From positions 248,001-312,000 of the forward strand of contig JACKMC010000001.1 of assembly GCA_024235595.1 (NCBI GenBank): 64,000 bases of DNA. Direction: 5' to 3'. This stretch comes from Zoogloeaceae bacterium. Lineage in GTDB: Bacteria; Pseudomonadota; Gammaproteobacteria; Burkholderiales; Rhodocyclaceae. Made by a program: the position numbers and the translations under genes. This document shows, in pieces, positions 7,407 through 17,042 of the stretch. Positions within the stretch are counted from its first letter, which is position 1; each line of letters starts with the position of its first letter. The notes beneath the pieces were generated by a model, which was given only the letters and a program-made list of their open reading frames with translations, was not told where the DNA came from and made no database searches.

Positions 7407-9484
7407 TGGCGCACCTCCGCAGCCTGGGCACCCGGCATCTCGCCGTGTTCCATCATGTCGATCACCCGGCAGTCGCCGCACATCAGCAGTCGCTTGCGCT
7501 GCGCCTCGGTGGCGAACAGCGCGTGGCCCGACAGCCGCGCCACCATGGTGCGCACCGTGGCGGTCGAGCCGAAGGCCTTGCCGCAGCGCACACAGTTGCA
7601 GGGCGTGTCTTCGTGCAGGGTGCGGGTCTTCTTCGCCTCGGGCCGCAGGTCGAGGCGCGCCTCGAGCGAGAGGGCATCCTCGGGGCAGGTGTTCACGCAC
7701 AGGCCGCATTGCACGCAGGCGTTCTCGAGGAAGCGCAGCCGCGGATGCTCCTTGTCGTCGGAGAGCGCCCGCGCCGGGCAGGCGCTCACGCAGGACAGGC
7801 ACAGGGTGCATTTCTCGGCGGCCACCTTCACGGTGCCGTAGGCGCTGCCCTCGGGCACCGCGATCGGTGCGGTCGCCACGGCCTCGGGCGCCAGCGCCGC
7901 GAGGTGGCGGAAGCACAGGTCGAGGGTGCCGCGCTTGTCGTTCTGCGCATGGAAGCTCGCGCTGCGCGGCAGCGCCGCGAGCGGCGTGGCGTCGAGGGCC
8001 CCAAGCAGCTCCTCGGCGTCACCGCATGCCGCGACGAAACGACGTGCGCCAGCGGCCAGGCCCAGCCCCGAGACCACCGCCTGGGCGAAGGAGGCCGCGC
8101 GCGAGGCCGAGGCGCGATAGGTGGCGGGGGCATCCTCGTGCTGCCACACCAGCACCCGCGCCGCGCCGGCGCACAGTGCATAGAGCAGCAGGTCGGGGCC
8201 GACGCTGGCCGCATCGTGCAGTGCGATCGGCAACAGCTCGGCGGGTAGCGCTTCGGTCTCGGCGTGCGCCTTGAGCAGCGCCGCCTCCTTGCGGCCATGG
8301 AACAGCACCGTGGGGGCGCTGCCGGCGGTGTGCTGCCAGGCGCCGAGCGCCGCGCGCAGGCGCTCGCCCTCGTAGGGCAGGTCCGGATAGTTGTAGCGCA
8401 TCGCGCCCGAGGGGCAGACGCTGGCGCAGGCGCCGCAGCCCATGCACAGGTGCGGCTCGACGCGGACGCCGTCGCCGTCGGCGCTGATCGCCGAGGTCGA
8501 GCAGCTGTCGATGCAGCGTGAGCAGCCCTCTTTCCTGCTGCGCGAATGGGCGCACACGCTGCGCTTGTATTCGAAGAAGCGCGGCTTGTCGAACTCGCCC
8601 ACCAGCTCGGTGAGCGCCAGCGCGGCCTCCGCCAGCGCCAGGGGGTCGCCCTGCGGCGCGAAGTAACCTTGCGGCGGATGGGCCATGGCAAGACGCGGCT
8701 GGGCGGCGAGATCGAGCACCAGGTCGAAGCCGGCGCTGCGCGGGCGCATCGAGAAGTCGATCGCGCCGACCTCGCACACTTCGATGCAGCGCTGCTTGTC
8801 GTTGCAGCGCGCGAGGTCTACGTACGCCGCCACGCCGTCGCGCACGATGGCATCGCTGGAGCAGGCCGTGAGGCAGGCGCCGCAGCCGGTGCAGCGGCTC
8901 GCGTCGACCGGGTTGGCGGGCGTCCAGGCGATCTCGAAGGCGCCCAGCCAGCCGTCGACGCTGAGCGCGCGGGCGCGGTGCAGCGGAATCTCGCGCGGGC
9001 TCGCGGCCGCCAGCGGCGCCTCGTCCTCAGCGAACACGGTGACCTGGATCTGGCCGTCCGCCTTGCCCTGGAGTCGCTTCGCCCATGCCATCGCCTCGGG
9101 GCCGGCGCCGAGGATCGCCAGCCGTCCGCGGCTCTCGTAGGGGACCGACTCGACGGGGGACGGCTCGGGCAGCCTGGCCATGGCGATGAGGGCCGCCAGC
9201 CGCGGCGCGGCGGCGCTGCCCGCACCAAATTCGCGCGCCGGAAAGAACCTCAGCGTACGCTCCCGCGGCGCCTGGCTGGCGAGCAGCGGCGATTCACGGC
9301 TGCAGCCGACCGACAGGGTCCCGCGGCCGCCCGACAGCGTCGCCGCGGCATCGCTGCGGCACAGCCCATCGACGAGGGCGACGCCCGACAGATCGACGGC
9401 TTCGAGGGCGGCGTCGGCGACGCGCCCCTGACAGCGGCACAGCAGCGTATCGCAGGACGCGATGGATTCCTTGCTCGTGGTCAC
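7403..9484 (-). CDS. Multi-cluster 4Fe-4S ferredoxin-like protein, first gene of fdh operon
   Basis: 693 residues, cytoplasmic, no signal peptide. Several [4Fe-4S] motifs are visible: an N-terminal Cys group (CDTLLCRC), 'CTGCGACLTAC', a Cys-rich block near 'CSRCIDSC', 'CMGCGACASVCP', 'CTLCLSCVSACP', 'CVQCGLCVNTCP' and a C-terminal 'CNCVRCGKAF', possibly a zinc or extra Fe-S site. Between them is a nucleotide-binding-like segment ('RLAILGAGPEAMAWAKRL'). Homologues often accompany periplasmic formate dehydrogenases in betaproteobacteria, but I know no demonstrated function; electron supply for maturation or coupling to a cytoplasmic acceptor are possibilities. The start is GTG at 9484 with GGAAAGG just before it; upstream in-frame codons would run into the promoter region. 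Confidence 0.85.
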   Translation of the reverse strand: MTTSKESIASCDTLLCRCQGRVADAALEAVDLSGVALVDGLCRSDAAATLSGGRGTLSVGCSRESPLLASQAPRERTLRFFPAREFGAGSAAAPRLAALIAMARLPEPSPVESVPYESRGRLAILGAGPEAMAWAKRLQGKADGQIQVTVFAEDEAPLAAASPREIPLHRARALSVDGWLGAFEIAWTPANPVDASRCTGCGACLTACSSDAIVRDGVAAYVDLARCNDKQRCIEVCEVGAIDFSMRPRSAGFDLVLDLAAQPRLAMAHPPQGYFAPQGDPLALAEAALALTELVGEFDKPRFFEYKRSVCAHSRSRKEGCSRCIDSCSTSAISADGDGVRVEPHLCMGCGACASVCPSGAMRYNYPDLPYEGERLRAALGAWQHTAGSAPTVLFHGRKEAALLKAHAETEALPAELLPIALHDAASVGPDLLLYALCAGAARVLVWQHEDAPATYRASASRAASFAQAVVSGLGLAAGARRFVAACGDAEELLGALDATPLAALPRSASFHAQNDKRGTLDLCFRHLAALAPEAVATAPIAVPEGSAYGTVKVAAEKCTLCLSCVSACPARALSDDKEHPRLRFLENACVQCGLCVNTCPEDALSLEARLDLRPEAKKTRTLHEDTPCNCVRCGKAFGSTATVRTMVARLSGHALFATEAQRKRLLMCGDCRVIDMMEHGEMPGAQAAEVRQ

Positions 9485-9536
9485 CCTTTCCCCTTGTTGT
9501 CGGCCACCTGGCGTGGCCCTTTTGAGAGGAATACCT

Positions 9537-9551
9537 TGCAGTTTCCGTGCC
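9537..9551 (-). promoter_or_regulatory. Sigma-54 promoter of the formate dehydrogenase operon
   Basis: On the minus strand GGCACGGAAACTGCA matches the -24/-12 consensus (TGGCACG-N4-TTGCA) with GG and GC exactly ten bases apart, about 50 bases before the GTG start of the first operon gene. The NtrC-class regulator encoded just upstream supports it. Confidence 0.78.
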
Positions 9552-9600
9552 TGCGGCTTGACCCGGACGTTACAAGGGTTATTGCCATTGCGGCAGTGCG

Positions 9601-9651
9601 CAAAATGAGACATTTTGTCCGTCTCGCTCTCCGATAGCGACAAAATGTCTC
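9601..9651. promoter_or_regulatory. Enhancer-like inverted repeats upstream of the fdh promoter
   Basis: Perfect 13-base inverted repeat GAGACATTTTGTC (9607-9619) / GACAAAATGTCTC (9639-9651), plus an overlapping palindrome CAAAATG-AGA-CATTTTG (9601-9617). It lies 50-115 bases upstream of the sigma-54 promoter, where NtrC-family activators bind, and abuts the end of the sensor kinase gene. The likely ligand is the regulator encoded at 11788-13137 (inference). Confidence 0.7.
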
Positions 9652-9662
9652 GCTCGCCGCAG

Positions 9663-11780
9663 TCACCTCAGAGGCTGCCCGCCGCCATCCCCGCCTCCGC
9701 GACCGCGTCGCCAGCGCGCCTCGAAACCCGGTGCGCTGGGGCTGTCGTCGTATTCGGGCTGGCTGCGCAGCCACACCGAGAACTCGCTGCCCGCACCGGG
9801 CGTGCTGCTCACCGTGATGCGACCGCCGTAGCGCTGGACGATGGTATAGCTGATCGACAGGCCCAGGCCGGTGCCGCTGCCGCGCTTGGTGGTGAAGAAC
9901 GGGTCGAAGATGCGGTCGAGGTCCTCGCCCGCGATCCCCTGCCCGGTATCGCGCACATGGATCACCGTGCCCAACTGCAGGCCCTGCTCCAGCCAGACCT
10001 CGCTGAGCAGCGTGAGCCGGCCGCCAGCGGGCATTGCCTGGACCGCATTGACGATCAGGTTGATGAGCACCTGCTGCAGTTCCGAGCGGTTGATCTCGAC
10101 GCCCGCGTGCGCATCGAGCCGGGTCTCGACCCGAATCCCGCGTTTGTCGAGGTTGTGGCGGGTGAGCACCAGGCAATCGTCGACCACCGCGTTCACGTCC
10201 ACCGTCTCGACATAGCCGGCGAACTCGCCGGGACGTGCGAACTGCAGCAGCTTGGTGACGATCTGGCGGATCCGGTCGGCCTGCTGGTGGATCAGCCGGA
10301 TCTCCTCGCGTACCGGCGCCGCGGACGGGCCGAGGACCTCGCGCAACACGTCGAGGTTGCCCTGGATTACTGCGACCGGATTGTTGATCTCGTGTGCCAC
10401 GCCCGCGGTGAGCTCGCCGATCGCGGCGAGCTTCTCGCTCATCACCAGCTGTTGCTGGGCCTGTCTCAGGCTGGCATTGGTCTCGGCCAGCTCGGCGGTA
10501 CGCGCCATCACCTTGCGGTCGAGTTCGTCGGCCCAGCGGCGCAGCTCCTCCTGCTTGGTGGCCAGGGTATCGAGCAGATGGTCGAATTCACCTGCCAGCC
10601 GCCCGATTTCGTCGCGGCTTGCCAGCTCGCCCACGCGCGCCGCGCTGTCGCCCTGTTCGACGCGCTGGATCACCGCGTTCATGCGCTCGATCGGCTTGAA
10701 CACGCTGCGCGCCCAGCGCAGCGACAGCACGCTGCCGAGCAGGCTCAGTACCAGAAAGGTGGCGAACAGCGCGAACATGCCCAGCTGCTTGGCATGGCGC
10801 AGCGGGGCCTCGAGAAAGCCGACGTAGAGCATGCCGACGCGCTCGTCGCGGCCATTGGTCACCGGCTCATAGCCGGACACGTAGATCTCGTTCACCACGA
10901 AGGCGGTGCCGAGCCAGTCGCGGCCCGCGCCCAGCACCTGGTCGCGCACTGCCCGCGAGACCCGTGTGCCAAGCGCGCGCTGTCCTTCGAAGAGCCGCAC
11001 ATTGGTGGCGATGCGGGTGTCGCCGAGAAACAGCGTGGCGGTGCCCAGGCTGCCCAGCGGCAGCGAGCCCTCCTTGTAGACGATGGCGTTGATGCGGTCG
11101 ACGATGGCGAGATTGCCGTTGAGCAGCACGCCGCCTTCGAGCACGCCGATGAGATGCCGCGCGTCGTCGTATACCGGTGCCGCGGCGTGGATGATCATGC
11201 CGCGATCCTCGAAGCTGCGCCGGTCCGGCGCCGCCGCCTCGGTGGGCACCAGCGGCAGGTAGGCGCGGCGGCGCAGCGCCGGGTCGATGGCTTCGAGCGT
11301 CGACGCATCGACCACCTCGACGCTGGTGAGCGCCGCGCCTGTCATCGCCGCGGCGACCGCCGGCATGCCGAGCCATTCGGCGGGCAGGCGCGGCTGGCCC
11401 GCGGCCGCGGCGAGCAGCCGGCCGTCGCGGTCGAGCAGGTGCAGGAAATCGAGCCCGTCGGTGAGCGCCATCGATTGCAGCCGCTGCGCGAGGCGTTCGG
11501 GGGCGGTGTCGGCAAGCGCGCTGGCGAGCGCGCGGGAGTTGGCCAGCGCCGAGAGATCGCGGCCGACCCCGCTCTTGACCCGCTCGAAGTATTCGTGCGC
11601 GGTGACCAGGTCGGAGCTGATCTTGAAGCCCATGAGGCGATCGTAGGCTTCGTTGCCCCAGCTCCACACCATGCCCAGCAGCAAGGGCACGCCCAGCAGC
11701 AGTGGTGCCAGCACCAGCGCCAGCAGCTTGACCCGCACCGAGCGGGCGAGGCGATCGGCGAAGCCGCCAAGGCGCCTCAT
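9663..11780 (-). CDS. Membrane sensor histidine kinase (Cache-HAMP-HisKA), partner of NtrC-type regulator
   Basis: 705 residues. A transmembrane helix near residues 18-40, a large periplasmic Cache-type sensing region to about 333, a second helix near 334-355, HAMP (about 356-410), a short coiled coil, HisKA with the phospho-acceptor His463 in 'AGVAHEINNP', and a HATPase domain with 'DTGQGI' and 'GSGTGLGLS' G boxes. This NtrB-like kinase core usually pairs with sigma-54 activators. The regulator gene lies 7 bases upstream in the same operon. The input may be formate or a related small carboxylate: Cache domains commonly bind such ligands and the adjacent target operon is formate dehydrogenase, but this is inference. 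The C-terminus carries an Arg/Gly-rich tail overlapping the enhancer region boundary. Confidence 0.93.
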   Translation of the reverse strand: MRRLGGFADRLARSVRVKLLALVLAPLLLGVPLLLGMVWSWGNEAYDRLMGFKISSDLVTAHEYFERVKSGVGRDLSALANSRALASALADTAPERLAQRLQSMALTDGLDFLHLLDRDGRLLAAAAGQPRLPAEWLGMPAVAAAMTGAALTSVEVVDASTLEAIDPALRRRAYLPLVPTEAAAPDRRSFEDRGMIIHAAAPVYDDARHLIGVLEGGVLLNGNLAIVDRINAIVYKEGSLPLGSLGTATLFLGDTRIATNVRLFEGQRALGTRVSRAVRDQVLGAGRDWLGTAFVVNEIYVSGYEPVTNGRDERVGMLYVGFLEAPLRHAKQLGMFALFATFLVLSLLGSVLSLRWARSVFKPIERMNAVIQRVEQGDSAARVGELASRDEIGRLAGEFDHLLDTLATKQEELRRWADELDRKVMARTAELAETNASLRQAQQQLVMSEKLAAIGELTAGVAHEINNPVAVIQGNLDVLREVLGPSAAPVREEIRLIHQQADRIRQIVTKLLQFARPGEFAGYVETVDVNAVVDDCLVLTRHNLDKRGIRVETRLDAHAGVEINRSELQQVLINLIVNAVQAMPAGGRLTLLSEVWLEQGLQLGTVIHVRDTGQGIAGEDLDRIFDPFFTTKRGSGTGLGLSISYTIVQRYGGRITVSSTPGAGSEFSVWLRSQPEYDDSPSAPGFEARWRRGRGGGDGGGQPLR

Positions 11781-11787
11781 GGCATGC

Positions 11788-13137
<1,350 letters not shown>

Positions 13138-13951
13138 GAAGTGGCGGTGTGATCGAGAAGAGTCCGATTTAAGCATGGCCGTGCCGGCTTTGGAAAACGC
13201 AGCGCTGCGAGGGACGACGTACCCGATGAGGCGTCGGGTGATTGCGTAGACAGCGGTGGGCTCTGGATTGCGCCCCGTCTCGTGGCACGGGGTGACGTAT
13301 CGCCGCAATGATGAAGGTGAAGCGCTTCGGCGGATGTGGAGCGGGCCCCGCCGCCTTGCGGGTGCGCGGCGTCGGGCACCGCGTGCCGTGCCCGACCGTC
13401 GTGCCTGCCATGGGCGCCGACCAGCGCACGGCGCCCCAGCCCGTCGTACCGGCGCAGGCCGGTACCCAGTGCAGCGTCCGCGATGGCGCGGCACGCGAGT
13501 GCGGCACAGGTGGCGCCAGCGCGGACTCAAGGCGTGCGTTCTGGATTGCGCCCCGTCTCGTGGCACGGGGTGATGTATCGCCGCAATGACGAGCGTGGTG
13601 CGCTCCGGCGGAGGTGGCTCGGGCTCGGCCGCCTTGCCGGTGCGGGGCGCCGGCACCGAGTGCCGTGCCCGGCCGTCGTGCCTGCCGTGCGCACCGGCCA
13701 GCACACGGCGCCGCAGCCCGTCGTACCTGCCATGCGTGCCCGCAAGCGCACCGCGAATCAGCCCGTCGTACCGGCGCAGGCCGGTACCCAGTGCAGCGTC
13801 CGGGTGTGGATCGCAGCATGATTCACCCGAACGCAGTATTCCCGGCGGTGTTGCCCGTGGACGGTAACGGGCGCTCTGCCATCCTTGCTTTCAGCGAGCA
13901 CCTTCCATAAACGCCTAGACGACTGGTCTATTCGGGCGTAGCATGCGATCC
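13138..13951. repeat. Gene-free stretch filled with intergenic palindromic repeats (cluster A)
   Basis: Two repeat types alternate. Type 1 (about 50 bases; starts CTGGATTGCGCCCCGT and ends TATCGCCGCAATGA) occurs at 13263-13313 and 13541-13591, almost identical. Type 2 (40 bases; core TACCGGCGCAGGCCGGTA, a palindrome, followed by CCCAGTGCAGCGTCCG) occurs at 13441-13480 and 13763-13802, identical across the 40 bases. Further degenerate copies of palindromic arms lie between them. Related units occur in reverse orientation at 17.7-18.3 kb. No gene is recognised here apart from the TetR promoter at the right end. Confidence 0.85.
13916..13930. promoter_or_regulatory. NemR-like operator before the TetR regulator
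   Basis: TAGAC-GACTG-GTCTA, a palindrome 36 bases before the regulator's ATG at 13952. The same 15 bases, extending to TTC, recur at 14603-14617. It strongly resembles the E. coli NemR box (TAGAC...GTCTA). Confidence 0.8.
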
Positions 13952-14557
13952 ATGAGTAGCGAACAGCCCATCGTCAGGCAGCACATTCTCGACACCGCCA
14001 GGCCCATCATCCTCACGAAGGGCTTTTCGGCCGTTGGTCTGAACGAGATCCTTTCGGCCGCCGACGTGCCCAAGGGCTCGTTCTACCACTACTTCAGGTC
14101 CAAGGAGTTGTTCGGCGAGGCCTTGCTCGACGCCTATTTTGCCGACTACCGCGAGCGCCTCGATGCGCTGCTGGGGGCCGACGGGACGACAGCCGCGGAT
14201 CGCCTGATGCGTTACTGGACCCTCTGGCTCGAGACCCAGTCGAGCGAGGACGCGGCGGGCAAGTGCCTGGCGGTCAAGCTCGGTGGCGAGGTTTCGGATC
14301 TCTCCGAGGCGATGCGCGTTGCGCTCGAGCGCGGCACCGGGCGCATCGTCGAGCGGCTGGCCGCATGCATCCGCGAAGGCGTCGAGGATGCTTCGCTGGC
14401 GGCCGAGCTCGAACCCCACGGCACCGCGCTGGCGCTCTATGACATGTGGCTGGGCGCAACCCTGCTGACCAAGATCCGCCGTGACCGCGCGCCGCTCGAG
14501 GCGGCCCTGGCGGCGACCCACAAGCTGCTGAAACCCGCTTTTCCTGCCGCCGCCTGA
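13952..14557 (+). CDS. TetR-family repressor (NemR/AcuR-like), electrophile-responsive
   Basis: 201 residues from ATG 13952 (a further in-frame ATG lies at 13943, without a better ribosome site). The N-terminal helix-turn-helix 'SAADVPKGSFYHYFRSKEL' is typical of TetR proteins; the C-terminal half is a ligand domain. A cysteine near residue 107, in 'GKCLAVKL', lies where NemR-type proteins carry their redox-sensing Cys106; this correspondence is a judgement from context. The two identical operators at 13916 and 14603 imply autoregulation and control of the downstream detoxification genes. In E. coli, NemR senses N-ethylmaleimide, methylglyoxal and hypochlorite (family knowledge). Confidence 0.9.
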   Translation: MSSEQPIVRQHILDTARPIILTKGFSAVGLNEILSAADVPKGSFYHYFRSKELFGEALLDAYFADYRERLDALLGADGTTAADRLMRYWTLWLETQSSEDAAGKCLAVKLGGEVSDLSEAMRVALERGTGRIVERLAACIREGVEDASLAAELEPHGTALALYDMWLGATLLTKIRRDRAPLEAALAATHKLLKPAFPAAA

Positions 14558-14602
14558 ATTCCCGGCGCGGCTCCAATCAACCCGCTTTTTGCGACCGGTC
14601 GC

Positions 14603-14617
14603 TAGACGACTGGTCTA
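14603..14617. promoter_or_regulatory. NemR-like operator before the aldehyde reductase gene
   Basis: Identical copy of TAGAC-GACTG-GTCTA, 18 bases before the ATG at 14635. It is directly preceded by a second palindrome GCGACCGGTCGC (14591-14602), so repressor contacts may extend upstream. Confidence 0.8.
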
Positions 14618-14634
14618 TTCATAGAGAGGAAGAC

Positions 14635-15792
14635 ATGCTGAATTTCCAGTTTCACAACCCCACCCGAATCGTCTTCGGTGCCGATACCCTGCCCGAGCTC
14701 GCCCATCTGGTGCCGCCAACGGCGCGGGTGCTGGTGCTCTACGGCGGTGCCAGTGCCGACAAGAACGGCACCCTCGCGCAGGTGCGGGCCGCGCTCGGCG
14801 GCCGCGTGGCGCATGAGTTTGCCGGCATCGAACCCAATCCCAGCTACGAGACGCTGATGGAAGCGGTCGCCCAGGTGCGCCGCGAGAAGCTCGACTTCCT
14901 GCTCGCCGTGGGCGGCGGTTCGGTCATCGACGGCACCAAGTTCGTTGCTGCCGCGGCGCGCTTCGAGGGTGAGCCCTGGGAGATCGCGACGAGTGGCGGC
15001 AGCGTGATCGAGCAGGCACTGCCTTTCGGCACGGTGCTGACCCTGCCGGCCACCGGCTCGGAGATGAACAGCGGCTCGGTGGTGACCCGCAAGGCCACCC
15101 AGGCCAAGCTCGCCTTCATGAGCCCGCTGCTCTACCCGCAGTTCTCGGTGCTCGACCCGACCCTCACCTTCACCCTGCCGCCGCGCCAGATCGCCAACGG
15201 CGTGGCCGATGCCTTCGTGCACATCGTCGAGCAATACCTCACCTATCCGCAGGGCGGCATGGTGCAGGACCGCTACGCCGAGGGCCTGCTGCAGACCCTC
15301 CTCGAGATCGGCCCCAGGGCGCTGGCCACGCCGCAGGACTACGATGTGCGCGCCAACCTGATGTGGGTCGCCACCCAGGCCCTCAATGGCCTCATCGGGG
15401 CCGGCGTGCCGCAGGACTGGGCCACCCACCTGATCGGTCACGAGCTCACCGCCCAGCACGGCATCGACCACGCCCGCACGCTGGCCATCGTGCTGCCCTC
15501 GCTGCTCGAGGTGCAGCGCGAACACAAGCGCGACAAGCTGCTGCAGTACGCATCCAGGGTGTGGGGCATCGAAGAGGGTGACGAAGCGCAGCGCATCGAT
15601 GCGGCCATCGATCGCACCCGCGCCTTCTTCGAGCGCCTCGGCATCGACACCCGGCTCTCGGCCTACTCGCTGGGCCGCGAGGCGATCGAGCCGATCGTGG
15701 CGCAGCTCGAGGCGCACGGCATGACCGCGCTCGGCGAGCGCCAGGACATCACCCCTGCCGTGAGCCGCCGCATTCTCGAAGGCGCGCTCTGA
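14635..15792 (+). CDS. YqhD-type iron/zinc alcohol dehydrogenase (NADPH aldehyde reductase)
   Basis: 385 residues. Group III metal-dependent alcohol dehydrogenase that reduces short aldehydes with NADPH. 'GGGSVID' (93-99) is the cofactor-binding loop. The metal ligands correspond exactly to E. coli YqhD (Asp194, His198, His267, His281) with a shift of two: D192, H196, H265 and H279 are all present. A G-rich ribosome site (AGAGAGGAAG) precedes ATG 14635. Controlled by the NemR-like operator at 14603-14617. It is followed by two more detoxification genes on the same strand. The likely role is removal of reactive aldehydes such as methylglyoxal or lipid-peroxidation products (family knowledge plus context). 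Confidence 0.94.
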   Translation: MLNFQFHNPTRIVFGADTLPELAHLVPPTARVLVLYGGASADKNGTLAQVRAALGGRVAHEFAGIEPNPSYETLMEAVAQVRREKLDFLLAVGGGSVIDGTKFVAAAARFEGEPWEIATSGGSVIEQALPFGTVLTLPATGSEMNSGSVVTRKATQAKLAFMSPLLYPQFSVLDPTLTFTLPPRQIANGVADAFVHIVEQYLTYPQGGMVQDRYAEGLLQTLLEIGPRALATPQDYDVRANLMWVATQALNGLIGAGVPQDWATHLIGHELTAQHGIDHARTLAIVLPSLLEVQREHKRDKLLQYASRVWGIEEGDEAQRIDAAIDRTRAFFERLGIDTRLSAYSLGREAIEPIVAQLEAHGMTALGERQDITPAVSRRILEGAL

Positions 15793-15824
15793 GCGAGCAC
15801 GCGTTCGATTCGAATCCAACTCTT

Positions 15825-15860
15825 ACAAGGCATCAACCATGAACAAGGCATCAACCATGA
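15825..15860 (+). repeat. Tandem 18-bp duplication spanning a start codon
   Basis: ACAAGGCATCAACCATGA occurs twice head to tail (15825-15842, 15843-15860). Each copy carries an AAGG ribosome-site-like run and an in-frame ATG, so the following gene has two equivalent starts. Confidence 0.92.
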
Positions 15861-16891
15861 CACAGAGCACTTCCAGCAACCGCCGCATCGTCCTCGCCTC
15901 GCGCCCGCTCGGCGCACCCACCGCGGACAACTTCCGCCTCGAACAGCGCGAGGTCCCGGCGCCGGGTGCCGGCCAGCTGCTGCTGCGCACCCTCAGCCTC
16001 TCGCTCGACCCCTACATGCGCGGGCGCATGAGCGATGCGCCCTCCTATGCGGCCCCGGTGGCGGTCGGCGATGTGATGGTCGGCGGCGCGGTGTCGCGCG
16101 TCGAAGCTTCGCAGCATCCCGACTTCAAGCCGGGCGAGCTGGTGCTCGGCTACACCGGCTGGCAGGACTACGCGCTCTCCGACGGCACCGCGCTGACCCG
16201 GCTCGATGCGGCGATGGCCCAGCCCTCGATGGCGCTTGGCGTGCTCGGCATGCCCGGCTTCACCGCCTACATGGGGCTGCTCGACATCGGCCAGCCCAAG
16301 GCCGGCGACACCGTGGTGGTTGCCGCGGCGAGCGGCGCGGTGGGTTCGGTGGTCGGCCAGATCGCCAGAATCAAGGGCTCTCGCGTGGTCGGCATTGCCG
16401 GCGGCGCCGAGAAGTGTCGCTACGTGGTCGAGGAACTCGGCTTCGACGCCTGTGTCGACCACCGCAGTGCCGACTTTGCGCAGCAACTCGCCGCAGCCTG
16501 CCCAGGCGGCATCGATGTGTACTTCGAGAACGTCGGCGGCGCTGTGTTCGATGCGGTGCTGCCGCTGCTCAACGTCGGCGCGCGGGTGCCGGTGTGCGGC
16601 TTGATCGCGCACTACAATGCCACCGGATTGCCCGGCGGCCCGGATCGCCTGCCGGTGCTGATGCGCACCCTGCTGACCCGCCGCATCAGGATGCAGGGCT
16701 TCATCATCTTCGACGACTACGGCCACCGCTACAACGAGTTCGCCAGCCAGATGGGCGCCTGGCTGAAGGAAGGCCGCATCAAGTTCCGCGAGGACGTGGT
16801 CGACGGACTCGAGAACGCACCGCAGGCCTTCATCGGCCTGCTCGAAGGGCGCAACTTCGGCAAGCTGGTGGTGCGCGTCGCGCAGGATTGA
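15839..16891 (+). CDS. NADP-dependent oxidoreductase, medium-chain, enone/alkenal reductase type
   Basis: 350 residues from the first ATG (344 from 15857). Zinc-free MDR protein of the leukotriene B4 dehydrogenase/CurA/YncB type that reduces the C=C bond of unsaturated aldehydes and ketones. Seen: 'SLDPYMRGRM' near residue 59, 'GMPGFTAYMGLLDIG' near 138, the nucleotide loop 'AASGAVGSVVGQ', 'YFENVGG' near 230, and 'EGRNFGKLVV' at the C-terminus. A tandem duplication creates two start sites; with AAGG spacing equal for both, either may be used, and the extra six residues would be the only difference. It sits 46 bases after the aldehyde reductase gene, so the two probably share a transcript under NemR-like control. 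Confidence 0.93.
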   Translation: MNKASTMTQSTSSNRRIVLASRPLGAPTADNFRLEQREVPAPGAGQLLLRTLSLSLDPYMRGRMSDAPSYAAPVAVGDVMVGGAVSRVEASQHPDFKPGELVLGYTGWQDYALSDGTALTRLDAAMAQPSMALGVLGMPGFTAYMGLLDIGQPKAGDTVVVAAASGAVGSVVGQIARIKGSRVVGIAGGAEKCRYVVEELGFDACVDHRSADFAQQLAAACPGGIDVYFENVGGAVFDAVLPLLNVGARVPVCGLIAHYNATGLPGGPDRLPVLMRTLLTRRIRMQGFIIFDDYGHRYNEFASQMGAWLKEGRIKFREDVVDGLENAPQAFIGLLEGRNFGKLVVRVAQD

Positions 16892-17042
16892 GGCGCTCCA
16901 CCCGATTGACCGGGCTGGCACGGAACGAAGCCTCGAGCGCCGTGCCGGCTCGCATCGGAAACCACAACTCCACGGCCCGGGCCCTGGCCTTCTCCGGGCC
17001 ACGAATCGATCAGTATTTCGCTGAAACCCGAAAGGACTCGAA

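Noticed and set aside
13263..13802. CRISPR array
   Set aside because: Repeats are palindromic, of two kinds, irregularly spaced and too few; no cas genes are present.
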